Shown here one piece after another: positions 52,401-64,000 of a stretch of DNA of 64,000 bases. The position numbers and the translations under genes were made by a program. Every line of letters begins with the position of its first letter. Position 1 is the stretch's first letter. The notes beneath the pieces are model-generated. The model had not been told where the DNA came from, searched no databases, and was given only the letters and a program-made list of their open reading frames with translations. Location: assembly GCF_045679555.1 (NCBI RefSeq), contig NC_092091.1, positions 93,142,190 through 93,206,189 on the forward strand, given 5' to 3'. Origin of the DNA: Salvelinus alpinus (Eukaryota; Chordata; Actinopteri; Salmoniformes; Salmonidae).

Positions 52401-53502
52401 TAATATTAGGAACTGTCTCTTTAAGACTACCAGCAGACTCCTACCTTCTAGTTAATATTAGGAACTGTCTCTTTAAGACTACCAGCAGACTCCTACCTTC
52501 TTCTGGTTCTTGTAGAAGTGGAATGTTGGCATACACTTGATGTCACAGAAACTGGCCACATCCTGAGGAAAGGGAGGAAGGAGAGAAGGAGACAAGGACA
52601 TAGATGGAGGGAGGAGAGAGACAGAACGGGAGAGAGAGACAGAGAGATCGAGGGAGAGAGAAAAAGAACGAGAGAGAGAGAGGGACAGAGAGATAGAAGT
52701 AGAGCGAGGGAGGAGAGAGAGAAACAGAACAAGAGAGAGGGAGAGAGGGACAGAGAGATAGAAGGACAGAGGGAGGAGAGAGAGAGAGACATAGAGATAG
52801 AAGGAGAGCGAGGGAGAGAAAGGTCAGAGAATGACAAGTTGGTTACATCAGACCAGTGTTGCTGTAAAGGCTGTGATTAAGGGCAGATGACTGATCCCAG
52901 ATCTGTTAATAATGTTGCTGTATGGATAAAGGCTATGATCATGGGCAGATGGTTGATCCCAGATCTGTTGCTCACCGGCGCGTCGTCCACGTCAACCTTC
53001 AGGAAGACCACACTCTGATAATTCTCAGACAGACCCTGGAGACAGAGAGAGAGAGACAGAGACAGAGAGAGACACAGAGAGAGAGACAGAGAGAGACACA
53101 GAGAGAGAGAGAGACAGAAAGAGAGACAGAAAGAGAGAGACAGAGAGAGACAGAGAGAGACAGAGAGAGAGAGAGACAGAGAGAGAGACAGAGAGAGACA
53201 GAAAGAGAGAGAGAGACAGAAAGAGAGAGAGGAGGAAGACCGGAGGAGAGAGGAGAATGAAGAGAAAAGAGGATTTAGAGAAGAAGAGGGAAATTAAGCC
53301 AGATCATTTAAACTCCACATCCTGTTCCAAAGTGGACCAACACTCCAACACCCAGTAGAACGTATCAGTTTCCTAAAAGGTGGATTAGAAGGTTCACCTT
53401 GAAGAAAGGAGCGATGCTCTGGCAGGGTCCGCACCACGTGGCTGTGAAGTCCACAACCACCAACTGATCTCCTGCCTCCTCCAGGGCCTTGTCGAAGCCC
53501 TC
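49468..53502 (-). CDS. txn: Thioredoxin, exons 2-5 (first exon not seen)
   Basis: Four minus-strand exons: 53502-53398 (105 nt), 53035-52976 (60), 52562-52497 (66), 49530-49468 (63 with stop). They read [74 protein letters not shown] and [25 protein letters not shown] is the redox-active site, the cis-Pro follows KCM, and the length fits the roughly 105-residue cytosolic thioredoxin once the short first exon (about 8 residues) is added. Cys residues matching human Cys69 and Cys73 are present; the one matching Cys62 is Ala. It reduces protein disulfides in the cytosol with NADPH/thioredoxin reductase. The first exon must lie beyond 53642, probably outside the window past the long array. Confidence 0.88.
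49546..49722. repeat. About 60-bp AT-rich repeat, 3 copies
   Basis: Units of caatcaaatcagttattcaa then caaatcaaccaaccaacc in the last txn intron. Confidence 0.85.
49735..50576. repeat. Dispersed salmonid-type repeat in txn intron
   Basis: CpG-containing sequence with ccacgtgccatctcctcatt, cccacgtgggtg and gcgcacgcgcgc motifs, then GCTAGC-rich stretches. I recognise it as similar to a sequence seen many times in salmonid genomes, but cannot name the family. No coding region is supported. Confidence 0.45.
50577..52496. repeat. 52-bp minisatellite, about 37 copies, repeating the txn 5' splice site
   Basis: Units of ggaactgtctctttaagact then accagcagactcctaccttctagttaatatta. On the txn strand each unit contains agaag|gtaggagtctg, the same sequence as the real donor at the end of the exon 52562-52497 (agaag|gtaggagt). 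Two units (near 51137 and 51872) keep cttcttctcg, even closer to the exon end. Confidence 0.95.
52570..52830. repeat. GA-rich tract in txn intron 3
   Basis: Purine-rich gagagagacagagag sequence just inside the acceptor side of exon 52562-52497; on the sense strand it forms a long pyrimidine tract. Confidence 0.9.
53040..53245. repeat. GA/CAGA-rich tract in txn intron 2
   Basis: gagagagacagaga repeats directly upstream (sense) of exon 53035-52976, again forming the pyrimidine tract before an acceptor. Confidence 0.9.
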
Positions 53503-53506
53503 CTGA

Positions 53507-53507
<1 letters not shown>

Positions 53508-53575
<68 letters not shown>

Positions 53576-53642
53576 ACACACACACAGAGACACACACACA
53601 CAGAGACACACAGAGACACACAGAGACACACAGAGACACACA
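53508..53642. repeat. CA/TG microsatellite at txn acceptor
   Basis: About 60 bp of pure CA followed by cacacagaga variants. On the txn strand this is a TG repeat ending tgtgtctcag, i.e. immediately at the acceptor of the active-site exon. Confidence 0.95.
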
Positions 53643-53734
53643 ATGTCAAAAAATAGACCATCACTAGTATTGTACTTCAATACCTTTATTGCCAACAGAT
53701 CTCTGAAAGTGTGTTGGAGTGTGTTTGTGTAATC

Positions 53735-54015
53735 ACTGTTATAGCGGGTCTGTTATAGCGGGTCTGTTATAGCGGGTCTACTGGTCCTGTTATAGCGGGT
53801 CTGTTATAGCGGGTCTACTGGTCCTGTTATAGCGGGTCTACTGGTCCTGTTATAGCGGGTCTGTTATAGCGGGTCTACTGGTCCTGTTATAGCGGGTCTG
53901 TTATAGCGGGTCTACTGGTCCTGTTATAGCGGGTCTACTGGTTCTGTTATAGCGGGTCTGTTATAGCGGGTCTACTGGTCCTGTTATAGCGGGTCTGTTA
54001 TAGCGGGTCTACTGG
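53735..54015. repeat. Minisatellite of 14/23-bp units
   Basis: Alternating ctgttatagcgggt and ctactggtc pieces, about 18 gttatagcgggtct units. Confidence 0.95.
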
Positions 54016-54056
54016 TTCTAATACGAGCATCAATCCCTTGGGAAGAAATAAAGAGA

Positions 54057-54385
54057 TGACCAATTAAAGACTCAAACCTCAACCAGACAGGAGACTAATG
54101 TTATACAGCTCCACACCCCCTGACGTACCTCCTCATGTTACCACGACTCTGTGATTAAAGACTCAAACCTCAACCAGACAGGAGACTAATGTTATACAGC
54201 TCCACACCCCCTGACGTACAACCTCATGTTACCACGACTCTGTGATTAAAGACTCAAACCTCAACCAGACAGGAGACTAATGTTATACAGCTCCACACCC
54301 CCTGACGTACCTCCTCATGTTACCACGACTCTGTGATTAAAGACTCAAACCTCAACCAGACAGGAGACTAATGTTATTATATGAT
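54057..54385. repeat. About 95-bp repeat, 3-4 copies
   Basis: Units of gattaaagactcaaacctca then accagacaggagactaatgt and ccacaccccctgacgtacct, ending where the large array begins. Confidence 0.9.
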
Positions 54386-54394
54386 TAAAGACTC

Positions 54395-57300
54395 AAACCA
54401 GTCATGTCTCTGGTTCTTATACTAGGTAGAGGAGTCAACACGTTAACAGTCATGTCTCTGGTTCTTATACTAGGTAGAGGAGAGAGTCATCACATTAACA
54501 GTCATGTCTCTGGTTCTTATACTAGGTAGAGGAGTCAACACGTTAACAGTCATGTCTCTGGTTCTTATACTAGGTAGAGGAGAGAGTCAACACGTTAACA
54601 GTCATGTCTCTGGTTCTTATACTAGGTAGAGGAGAGAGTCAACACGTTAACAGTCATGTCTCTGGTTCTTATACTAGGTAGAGGAGAGAGTCAACACGTT
54701 AACAGTCATGTCTCTGGTTCTTATACTAGGTAGAGGAGTCAACACGTTAACAGTCACGTCTCTGGTTCTTATACTAGGTAGAGGAGTCAACACATTAACA
54801 GTCACGTCTCTGGTTCTTATACTAGGTAGAGGAGAGAGTCAACACGTTAACAGTCATGTCTCTGGTTCTTATACTAGGTAGAGGAGTCAACACATTAACA
54901 GTCATGTCTCTGGTTCTTATACTAGGTAGAGGAGTCAACACGTTAACAGTCATGTCTCTGGTTCTTATACTAGGTAGAGGAGTCAACACGTTAACAGTCA
55001 TGTCTCTGGTTCTTATACTAGGTAGAGGAGAGAGTCAACACGTTAACAGTCATGTCTCTGGTTCTTATACTAGGTAGAGGAGAGAGTCAACACGTTAACA
55101 GTCATGTCTCTGGTTCTTATACTAGGTAGAGGAGAGAGTCAACACGTTAACAGTCATGTCTCTGGTTCTTATACTAGGTAGAGGAGAGAGTCATCACATT
55201 AACAGTCATGTCTCTGGTTCTTATACTAGGTAGAGGAGAGAGTCAACACATTAACAGTCATGTCTCTGGTTCTTATACTAGGTAGAGGAGAGAGTCAACA
55301 CATTAACAGTCATGTCTCTGGTTCTTATACTAGGTAGAGGAGAGAGTCAACACGTTAACAGTCATGTCTCTGGTTCTTATACTAGGTAGAGGAGAGAGTC
55401 ATCACATTAACAGTCATGTCTCTGGTTCTTGTACTAGGTAGAGGAGTCAACACGTTAACAGTCATGTCTCTGGTTCTTATACTAGGTAGAGGAGAGAGTC
55501 AACACGTTAACAGTCATGTCTCTGGTTCTTATACTAGGTAGAGGAGAGAGTCATCACATTAACAGTCATGTCTCTGGTTCTTATACTAGGTAGAGGAGTC
55601 AACACGTTAACAGTCATGTCTCTGGTTCTTATACTAGGTAGAGGAGAGAGTCATCACATTAACAGTCATGTCTCTGGTTCTTATACTAGGTAGAGGAGTC
55701 AACACGTTAACAGTCATGTCTCTGGTTCTTATACTAGGTAGAGGAGAGAGTCAACACGTTAACAGTCATGTCTCTGGTTCTTATACTAGGTAGAGGAGAG
55801 AGTCAACACGTTAACAGTCATGTCTCTGGTTCTTATACTAGGTAGAGGAGAGAGTCAACACGTTAACAGTCATGTCTCAGGTTCTTATACTAGGTAGAGG
55901 AGTCAACACGTTAACAGTCACGTCTCTGGTTCTTATACTAGGTAGAGGAGTCAACACATTAACAGTCACGTCTCTGGTTCTTATACTAGGTAGAGGAGAG
56001 AGTCAACACGTTAACAGTCATGTCTCTGGTTCTTATACTAGGTAGAGGAGTCAACACATTAACAGTCATGTCTCTGGTTCTTATACTAGGTAGAGGAGTC
56101 AACACGTTAACAGTCATGTCTCTGGTTCTTATACTAGGTAGAGGAGTCAACACGTTAACAGTCATGTCTCTGGTTCTTATACTAGGTAGAGGAGAGAGTC
56201 AACACGTTAACAGTCATGTCTCTGGTTCTTATACTAGGTAGAGGAGAGAGTCAACACGTTAACAGTCATGTCTCTGGTTCTTATACTAGGTAGAGGAGAG
56301 AGTCAACACGTTAACAGTCATGTCTCTGGTTCTTATACTAGGTAGAGGAGAGAGTCATCACATTAACAGTCATGTCTCTGGTTCTTATACTAGGTAGAGG
56401 AGAGAGTCAACACATTAACAGTCATGTCTCTGGTTCTTATACTAGGTAGAGGAGAGAGTCAACACATTAACAGTCATGTCTCTGGTTCTTATACTAGGTA
56501 GAGGAGAGAGTCAACACGTTAACAGTCATGTCTCTGGTTCTTATACTAGGTAGAGGAGAGAGTCATCACATTAACAGTCATGTCTCTGGTTCTTGTACTA
56601 GGTAGAGGAGTCAACACGTTAACAGTCATGTCTCTGGTTCTTATACTAGGTAGAGGAGAGAGTCAACACGTTAACAGTCATGTCTCTGGTTCTTATACTA
56701 GGTAGAGGAGAGAGTCATCACATTAACAGTCATGTCTCTGGTTCTTATACTAGGTAGAGGAGTCAACAGGTTAACAGTCATGTCTCTGGTTCTTATACTA
56801 GGTAGAGGAGAGAGTCAACACGTTAACAGTCATGTCTCTGGTTCTTATACTAGGTAGAGGAGTCATCACATTAACAGTCATGTCTCTGGTTCTTATACTA
56901 GGTAGAGGAGAGAGTCAACACATTAACAGTCATGTCACTGGTTCTTATACTAGGTAGAGGAGAGAGTCATCACGTTAACAGTCATGTCTCTGGTTCTTAT
57001 ACTAGGTAGAGGAGAGAGTCAACACGTTAACAGTCATGTCTCTGGTTCTTATACTAGGTAGAGGAGAGAGTCAACACGTTAACAGTCATGTCTCTGGTTC
57101 TTATACTAGGTAGAGGAGAGAGTCATCACATTAACAGTCATGTCTCTGGTTCTTATACTAGGTAGAGGAGAGAGTCAACACGTTAACAGTCATGTCTCTG
57201 GTTCTTATACTAGGTAGAGGAGAGAGTCATCACATTAACAGTCATGTCTCTGGTTCTTATACTAGGTAGAGGAGAGAGTCAACACGTTAACAGTCATGTC

Positions 57301-60300
57301 TCTGGTTCTTATACTAGGTAGAGGAGTCAACACATTAACAGTCATGTCTCTGGTTCTTATACTAGGTAGAGGAGAGAGTCAACACATTAACAGTCATGTC
57401 TCTGGTTCTTATACTAGGTAGAGGAGAGAGTCAACACATTAACAGTCATGTCTCTGGTTCTTATACTAGGTAGAGGAGTCAACACGTTAACAGTCATGTC
57501 TCTGGTTCTTATACTAGGTAGAGGAGTCAACACATTAACAGTCATGTCTCTGGTTCTTATACTAGGTAGAGGAGTCAACACGTTAACAGTCATGTCTCTG
57601 GTTCTTATACTAGGTAGAGGAGAGAGTCAACACATTAACAGTCATGTCTCTGGTTCTTATACTAGGTAGAGGAGTCAACACGTTAACAGTCATGTCTCTG
57701 GTTCTTATACTAGGTAGAGGAGTCAACACGTTAACAGTCATGTCTCTGGTTCTTATACTAGGTAGAGGAGTCAACACGTTAACAGTCATGTCTCTGGTTC
57801 TTATACTAGGTAGAGGAGTCAACACATTAACAGTCATGTCTCTGGTTCTTATACTAGGTAGAGGAGTCAACACGTTAACAGTCATGTCTCTGGTTCTTAT
57901 ACTAGGTAGAGGAGTCAACACGTTAACAGTCATGTCTCTGGTTCTTATACTAGGTAGAGGAGAGAGTCATCACATTAACAGTCATGTATCTGGTTCTTAT
58001 ACTAGGTAGAGGAGTCAACACGTTAACAGTCATGTCTCTGGTTCTTATACTAGGTAGAGGAGAGAGTCAACACATTAACAGTCATGTCTCTGGTTCTTAT
58101 ACTAGGTAGAGGAGAGAGTCAACACGTTAACAGTCATGTCTCTGGTTCTTATACTAGGTAGAGGAGAGAGTCAACACGTTAACAGTCATGTCTCTGGTTC
58201 TTATACTAGGTAGAGGAGTCAACACGTTAACAGTCATGTCTCTGGTTCTTATACTAGGTAGAGGAGTCAACACGTTAACAGTCATGTCTCTGGTTCTTAT
58301 ACTAGGTAGAGGAGTCATCACATTAACAGTCATGTCTCTGGTTCTTATACTAGGTAGAGGAGAGAGTCAACACGTTAACAGTCATGTCTCTGGTTCTTAT
58401 ACTAGGTAGAGGAGTCAACACATTAACAGTCATGTCTCTGGTTCTTATACTAGGTAGAGGAGTCAACACATTAACAGTCATGTCTCTGGTTCTTATACTA
58501 GGTAGAGGAGTCAACACGTTAACAGTCATGTCTCTGGTTCTTATACTAGGTAGAGGAGAGAGTCAACACATTAACAGTCATGTCTCTGGTTCTTATACTA
58601 GGTAGAGGAGAGAGTCATCACGTTAACAGTCATGTCTCTGGTTCTTATACTAGGTAGAGGAGAGAGTCATCACATTAACAGTCATGTCTCTGGTTCTTAT
58701 ACTAGGTAGAGGAGAGAGTCAACACGTTAACAGTCATGTCTCTGGTTCTTATACTAGGTAGAGGAGAGAGTCAACACATTAACAGTCATGTCTCTGGTTC
58801 TTATACTAGGTAGAGGAGTCAACACGTTAACAGTCATGTCTCTGGTTCTTATACTAGGTAGAGGAGAGAGTCAACACGTTAACAGTCATGTCTCTGGTTC
58901 TTATACTAGGTAGAGGAGTCAACACATTAACAGTCATGTCTCTGGTTCTTATACTAGGTAGAGGAGTCAACACGTTAACAGTCATGTCTCTGGTTCTTAT
59001 ACTAGGTAGAGGAGAGAGTCAACACATTAACAGTCATGTCTCTGGTTATTATACTAGGTAGAGGAGTCAACACATTAACAGTCATGTCTCTGGTTCTTAT
59101 ACTAGGTAGAGGAGAGAGTCAACACGTTAACAGTCATGTCTCTGGTTCTTATACTAGGTAGAGGAGAGAGTCAACACGTTAACAGTCATGTCTCTGGTTC
59201 TTATACTAGGTAGAGGAGTCAACACGTTAACAGTCATGTCTCTGGTTCTTATACTAATTAGAGGAGAGAGTCAACACGTTAACAGTCATGTCTCTGCTTC
59301 TTATACTAGGTAGAGGAGAGAGTCAACACATTAACAGTCATGTCTCTGGTTCTTATACTAGGTAGAGGAGAGAGTCAACACGTTAACAGTCATGTCTCTG
59401 GTTCTTATACTAGGTAGAGGAGAGAGTCAACACGTTAACAGTCATGTCTCTGGTTCTTATACTAGGTAGAGGAGTCAACACGTTAACAGTCATGTCTCTG
59501 GTTCTTATACTAGGTAGAGGAGTCAACACGTTAACAGTCATGTCTCTGGTTCTTATACTAGGTAGAGGAGTCATCACATTAACAGTCATGTCTCTGGTTC
59601 TTATACTAGGTAGAGGAGTCAACAGGTTAACAGTCATGTCTCTGGTTCTTATACTAGGTAGAGGAGAGAGTCAACACGTTAACAGTCATGTCTCTGGTTC
59701 TTATACTAGGTAGAGGAGTCATCACATTAACAGTCATGTCTCTGGTTCTTATACTAGGTAGAGGAGAGAGTCAACACATTAACAGTCATGTCACTGGTTC
59801 TTATACTAGGTAGAGGAGAGAGTCATCACGTTAACAGTCATGTCTCTGGTTCTTATACTAGGTAGAGGAGAGAGTCAACACGTTAACAGTCATGTCTCTG
59901 GTTCTTATACTAGGTAGAGGAGAGAGTCAACACGTTAACAGTCATGTCTCTGGTTCTTATACTAGGTAGAGGAGAGAGTCATCACATTAACAGTCATGTC
60001 TCTGGTTCTTATACTAGGTAGAGGAGAGAGTCAACACGTTAACAGTCATGTCTCTGGTTCTTATACTAGGTAGAGGAGAGAGTCATCACATTAACAGTCA
60101 TGTCTCTGGTTCTTGTACTAGGTAGAGGAGTCAACACGTTAACAGTCATGTCTCTGGTTCTTATACTAGGTAGAGGAGAGAGTCAACACGTTAACAGTCA
60201 TGTCTCTGGTTCTTATACTAGGTAGAGGAGTCAACACGTTAACAGTCATGTCTCTGGTTCTTATACTAGGTAGAGGAGTCAACACGTTAACAGTCATGTC

Positions 60301-63300
60301 TCTGGTTCTTATACTAGGTAGAGGAGTCATCACATTAACAGTCATGTCTCTGGTTCTTATACTAGGTAGAGGAGTCAACAGGTTAACAGTCATGTCTCTG
60401 GTTCTTATACTAGGTAGAGGAGAGAGTCAACACGTTAACAGTCATGTCTCTGGTTCTTATACCAGGTAGAGGAGAGAGTCAACACATTAACAGTCATGTC
60501 TCTGGTTCTTATACTAGGTAGAGGAGTCAACACGTTAACAGTCATGTCTCTGGTTCTTATACTAGGTAGAGGAGAGAGTCAACACGTTAACAGTCATGTC
60601 TCTGGTTCTTATACTAGGTAGAGGAGAGAGTCATCACATTAACAGTCATGTCTCTGGTTCTTATACTAGGTAGAGGAGAGAGTCAACACGTTAACAGTCA
60701 TGTCTCTGGTTCTTATACTAGGTAGAGGAGAGAGGCAACACGTTAACAGTCATGTCTCTGGTTCTTATACTAGGTAGAGGAGAGAGTCATCACATTAACA
60801 GTCATGTCTCTGGTTCTTATACTAGGTAGAGGAGAGAGTCAACACGTTAACAGTCATGTCTCTGGTTCTTATACTAGGTAGAGGAGTCAACACATTAACA
60901 GTCATGTCTCTGGTTCTTATACTAGGTAGAGGAGTCAACACGTTAACAGTCATGTCTCTGGTTCTTATACTAGGTAGAGGAGAGAGTCAACACATTAACA
61001 GTCATGTCTCTGGTTCTTATACTAGGTAGAGGAGTCAACACGTTAACAGTCATGTCTCTGGTTCTTATACTAGGTAGAGGAGTCAACACGTTAACAGTCA
61101 TGTCTCTGGTTCTTATACTAGGTAGAGGAGTCAACACGTTAACAGTCATGTCTCTGGTTCTTATACTAGGTAGAGGAGTCAACACATTAACAGTCATGTC
61201 TCTGGTTCTTATACTAGGTAGAGGAGTCAACACGTTAACAGTCATGTCTCTGGTTCTTATACTAGGTAGAGGAGTCAACACGTTAACAGTCATGTCTCTG
61301 GTTCTTATACTAGGTAGAGGAGAGAGTCATCACATTAACAGTCATGTCTCTGGTTCTTATACTAGGTAGAGGAGTCAACACGTTAACAGTCATGTCTCTG
61401 GTTCTTATACTAGGTAGAGGAGAGAGTCAACACATTAACAGTCATGTCTCTGGTTCTTATACTAGGTAGAGGAGAGAGTCAACACGTTAACAGTCATGTC
61501 TCTGGTTCTTATACTAGGTAGAGGAGAGAGTCAACACGTTAACAGTCATGTCTCTGGTTCTTATACTAGGTAGAGGAGAGAGTCATCACATTAACAGTCA
61601 TGTCTCTGGTTCTTATACTAGGTAGAGGAGAGAGTCAACACGTTAACAGTCATGTCTCTGGTTCTTATACTAGGTAGAGGAGTCAACACATTAACAGTCA
61701 TGTCTCTGGTTCTTATACTAGGTAGAGGAGTCAACACGTTAACAGTCATGTCTCTGGTTCTTATACTAGGTAGAGGAGAGAGTCAACACATTAACAGTCA
61801 TGTCTCTGGTTCTTATACTAGGTAGAGGAGTCAACACGTTAACAGTCATGTCTCTGGTTCTTATACTAGGTAGAGGAGTCAACACGTTAACAGTCATGTC
61901 TCTGGTTCTTATACTAGGTAGAGGAGTCAACACGTTAACAGTCATGTCTCTGGTTCTTATACTAGGTAGAGGAGTCAACACATTAACAGTCATGTCTCTG
62001 GTTCTTATACTAGGTAGAGGAGTCAACACGTTAACAGTCATGTCTCTGGTTCTTATACTAGGTAGAGGAGTCAACACGTTAACAGTCATGTCTCTGGTTC
62101 TTATACTAGGTAGAGGAGAGAGTCATCACATTAACAGTCATGTATCTGGTTCTTATACTAGGTAGAGGAGTCAACACGTTAACAGTCATGTCTCTGGTTC
62201 TTATACTAGGTAGAGGAGAGAGTCAACACATTAACAGTCATGTCTCTGGTTCTTATACTAGGTAGAGGAGAGAGTCAACACATTAACAGTCATGTCTCTG
62301 GTTCTTATACTAGGTAGAGGAGAGAGTCAACACGTTAACAGTCATGTCTCTGGTTCTTATACTAGGTAGAGGAGTCAACACGTTAACAGTCATGTCTCTG
62401 GTTCTTATACTAGGTAGAGGAGTCAACACGTTAACAGTCATGTCTCTGGTTCTTATACTAGGTAGAGGAGTCATCACATTAACAGTCATGTCTCTGGTTC
62501 TTATACTAGGTAGAGGAGAGAGTCAACACGTTAACAGTCATGTCTCTGGTTCTTATACTAGGTAGAGGAGTCAACACATTAACAGTCATGTCTCTGGTTC
62601 TTATACTAGGTAGAGGAGTCAACACATTAACAGTCATGTCTCTGGTTCTTATACTAGGTAGAGGAGTCAACACGTTAACAGTCATGTCTCTGGTTCTTAT
62701 ACTAGGTAGAGGAGAGAGTCAACACATTAACAGTCATGTCTCTGGTTCTTATACTAGGTAGAGGAGAGAGTCATCACGTTAACAGTCATGTCTCTGGTTC
62801 TTATACTAGGTAGAGGAGAGAGTCATCACATTAACAGTCATGTCTCTGGTTCTTATACTAGGTAGAGGAGAGAGTCAACACGTTAACAGTCATGTCTCTG
62901 GTTCTTATACTAGGTAGAGGAGAGAGTCAACACATTAACAGTCATGTCTCTGGTTCTTATACTAGGTAGAGGAGTCAACACGTTAACAGTCATGTCTCTG
63001 GTTCTTATACTAGGTAGAGGAGAGAGTCAACACGTTAACAGTCATGTCTCTGGTTCTTATACTAGGTAGAGGAGTCAACACATTAACAGTCATGTCTCTG
63101 GTTCTTATACTAGGTAGAGGAGTCAACACGTTAACAGTCATGTCTCTGGTTCTTATACTAGGTAGAGGAGAGAGTCAACACATTAACAGTCATGTCTCTG
63201 GTTATTATACTAGGTAGAGGAGTCAACACATTAACAGTCATGTCTCTGGTTCTTATACTAGGTAGAGGAGAGAGTCAACACGTTAACAGTCATGTCTCTG

Positions 63301-64000
63301 GTTCTTATACTAGGTAGAGGAGAGAGTCAACACGTTAACAGTCATGTCTCTGGTTCTTATACTAGGTAGAGGAGTCAACACGTTAACAGTCATGTCTCTG
63401 GTTCTTATACTAATTAGAGGAGAGAGTCAACACGTTAACAGTCATGTCTCTGGTTCTTATACTAGGTAGAGGAGAGAGTCAACACATTAACAGTCATGTC
63501 TCTGGTTCTTATACTAGGTAGAGGAGAGAGTCAACACGTTAACAGTCATGTCTCTGGTTCTTATACTAGGTAGAGGAGAGAGTCAACACGTTAACAGTCA
63601 TGTCTCTGGTTCTTATACTAGGTAGAGGAGTCAACACGTTAACAGTCATGTCTCTGGTTCTTATACTAGGTAGAGGAGTCAACACGTTAACAGTCATGTC
63701 TCTGGTTCTTATACTAGGTAGAGGAGAGAGTCAACACGTTAACAGTCATGTCTCTGGTTCTTATACTAGGTAGAGGAGTCAACACATTAACAGTCATGTC
63801 TCTGGTTCTTATACTAGGTAGAGGAGAGAGTCAACACGTTAACAGTCATGTCTCTGGTTCTTATACTAGGTAGAGGAGTCAACACGTTAACAGTCATGTC
63901 TCTGGTTCTTATACTAGGTAGAGGAGAGAGTCAACACGTTAACAGTCATGTCTCTGGTTCTTATACTAGGTAGAGGAGAGAGTCAACACGTTAACAGTCA
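54395..64000. repeat. Large 48/52-bp minisatellite, about 190 copies, to window end
   Basis: Units of gtcatgtctctggttcttat then actaggtagaggagtcaacacgttaaca (48 bp) or the same with an extra AGAG (52 bp). Variants cacg/catg, acgtt/acatt and caac/catc are distributed in blocks that recur at 756, 796, 1164 and 4156 bp. Presumably within txn intron 1, since no exon interrupts it. The repetitive ORFs (MSLVLILGRGVNTLTV) are artefacts of a 48-bp unit. Confidence 0.97.

Noticed and set aside
54395-64000. Many ORFs of 73-121 residues (MSLVLILGRGVNTLTV repeats) on both strands
   Set aside because: They arise because the 48-bp unit is divisible by three and stop-free; each 52-bp unit breaks the frame, and there is no start context or homology.

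Overview
The window looks like genomic DNA of a salmonid fish (Salmo, Oncorhynchus or Salvelinus type). The genes are intron-rich and the NLR exons have the teleost FISNA-NACHT/LRR/B30.2 form. The repeats (L2 LINEs with a TAAATG tail, Tc1-like relics, TTAA-bounded elements, many minisatellites) are the kind that fill salmonid assemblies. This taxonomic call comes from recognition, not from a database search.

Layout. Positions 1-13947 (+) hold the 3' part of NLR gene A. Positions 46321-28329 (-) hold a complete-looking paralogue, gene B. The two genes are tail to tail, forming an inverted duplication with a roughly 5.7 kb spacer (about 22064-27747). Splice sites, exon phases and most exon lengths agree between them. 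Gene B joins in frame into 18 coding exons, 5211 nt, 1736 residues: an N-terminal repeat exon, FISNA/NACHT, a 35-copy pentapeptide array, LRR exons, B30.2 (PRY-SPRY), FIIND (ZU5+UPA) and CARD. Gene A joins in frame for 3054 nt (1017 residues) and runs off the left edge. Both keep the FIIND self-cleavage geometry: a His, then Phe-Ser with the Ser 27 residues after the His. They therefore look like NLRP1-type sensors that also carry the B30.2 domain common in fish NLRs.

The introns, 3' UTRs and spacer are packed with mobile elements. Because A and B act as empty and filled sites for each other, several insertions can be delimited precisely: a TTAA-flanked element in A, a 5'-truncated L2 in B, and a 7.8 kb block with 8-bp direct repeats in A's 3' UTR. 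A Tc1-like relic is shared by both genes; in B it has been split by a LINE with an open 981-residue frame.

From 46.4 kb rightward there are minisatellites, half of a Tc1-like transposon with its terminal repeat, and then four exons of a thioredoxin gene (txn, minus strand, 53502-49468, WCGPC active site). Its first exon is not visible. The last txn intron holds about 37 copies of a 52-bp unit that repeats the real 5' splice site. The first txn intron appears to contain a minisatellite of at least 9.6 kb (54.4 kb to the window end) with higher-order structure. No RNA genes, CRISPR arrays or prokaryotic features were seen.
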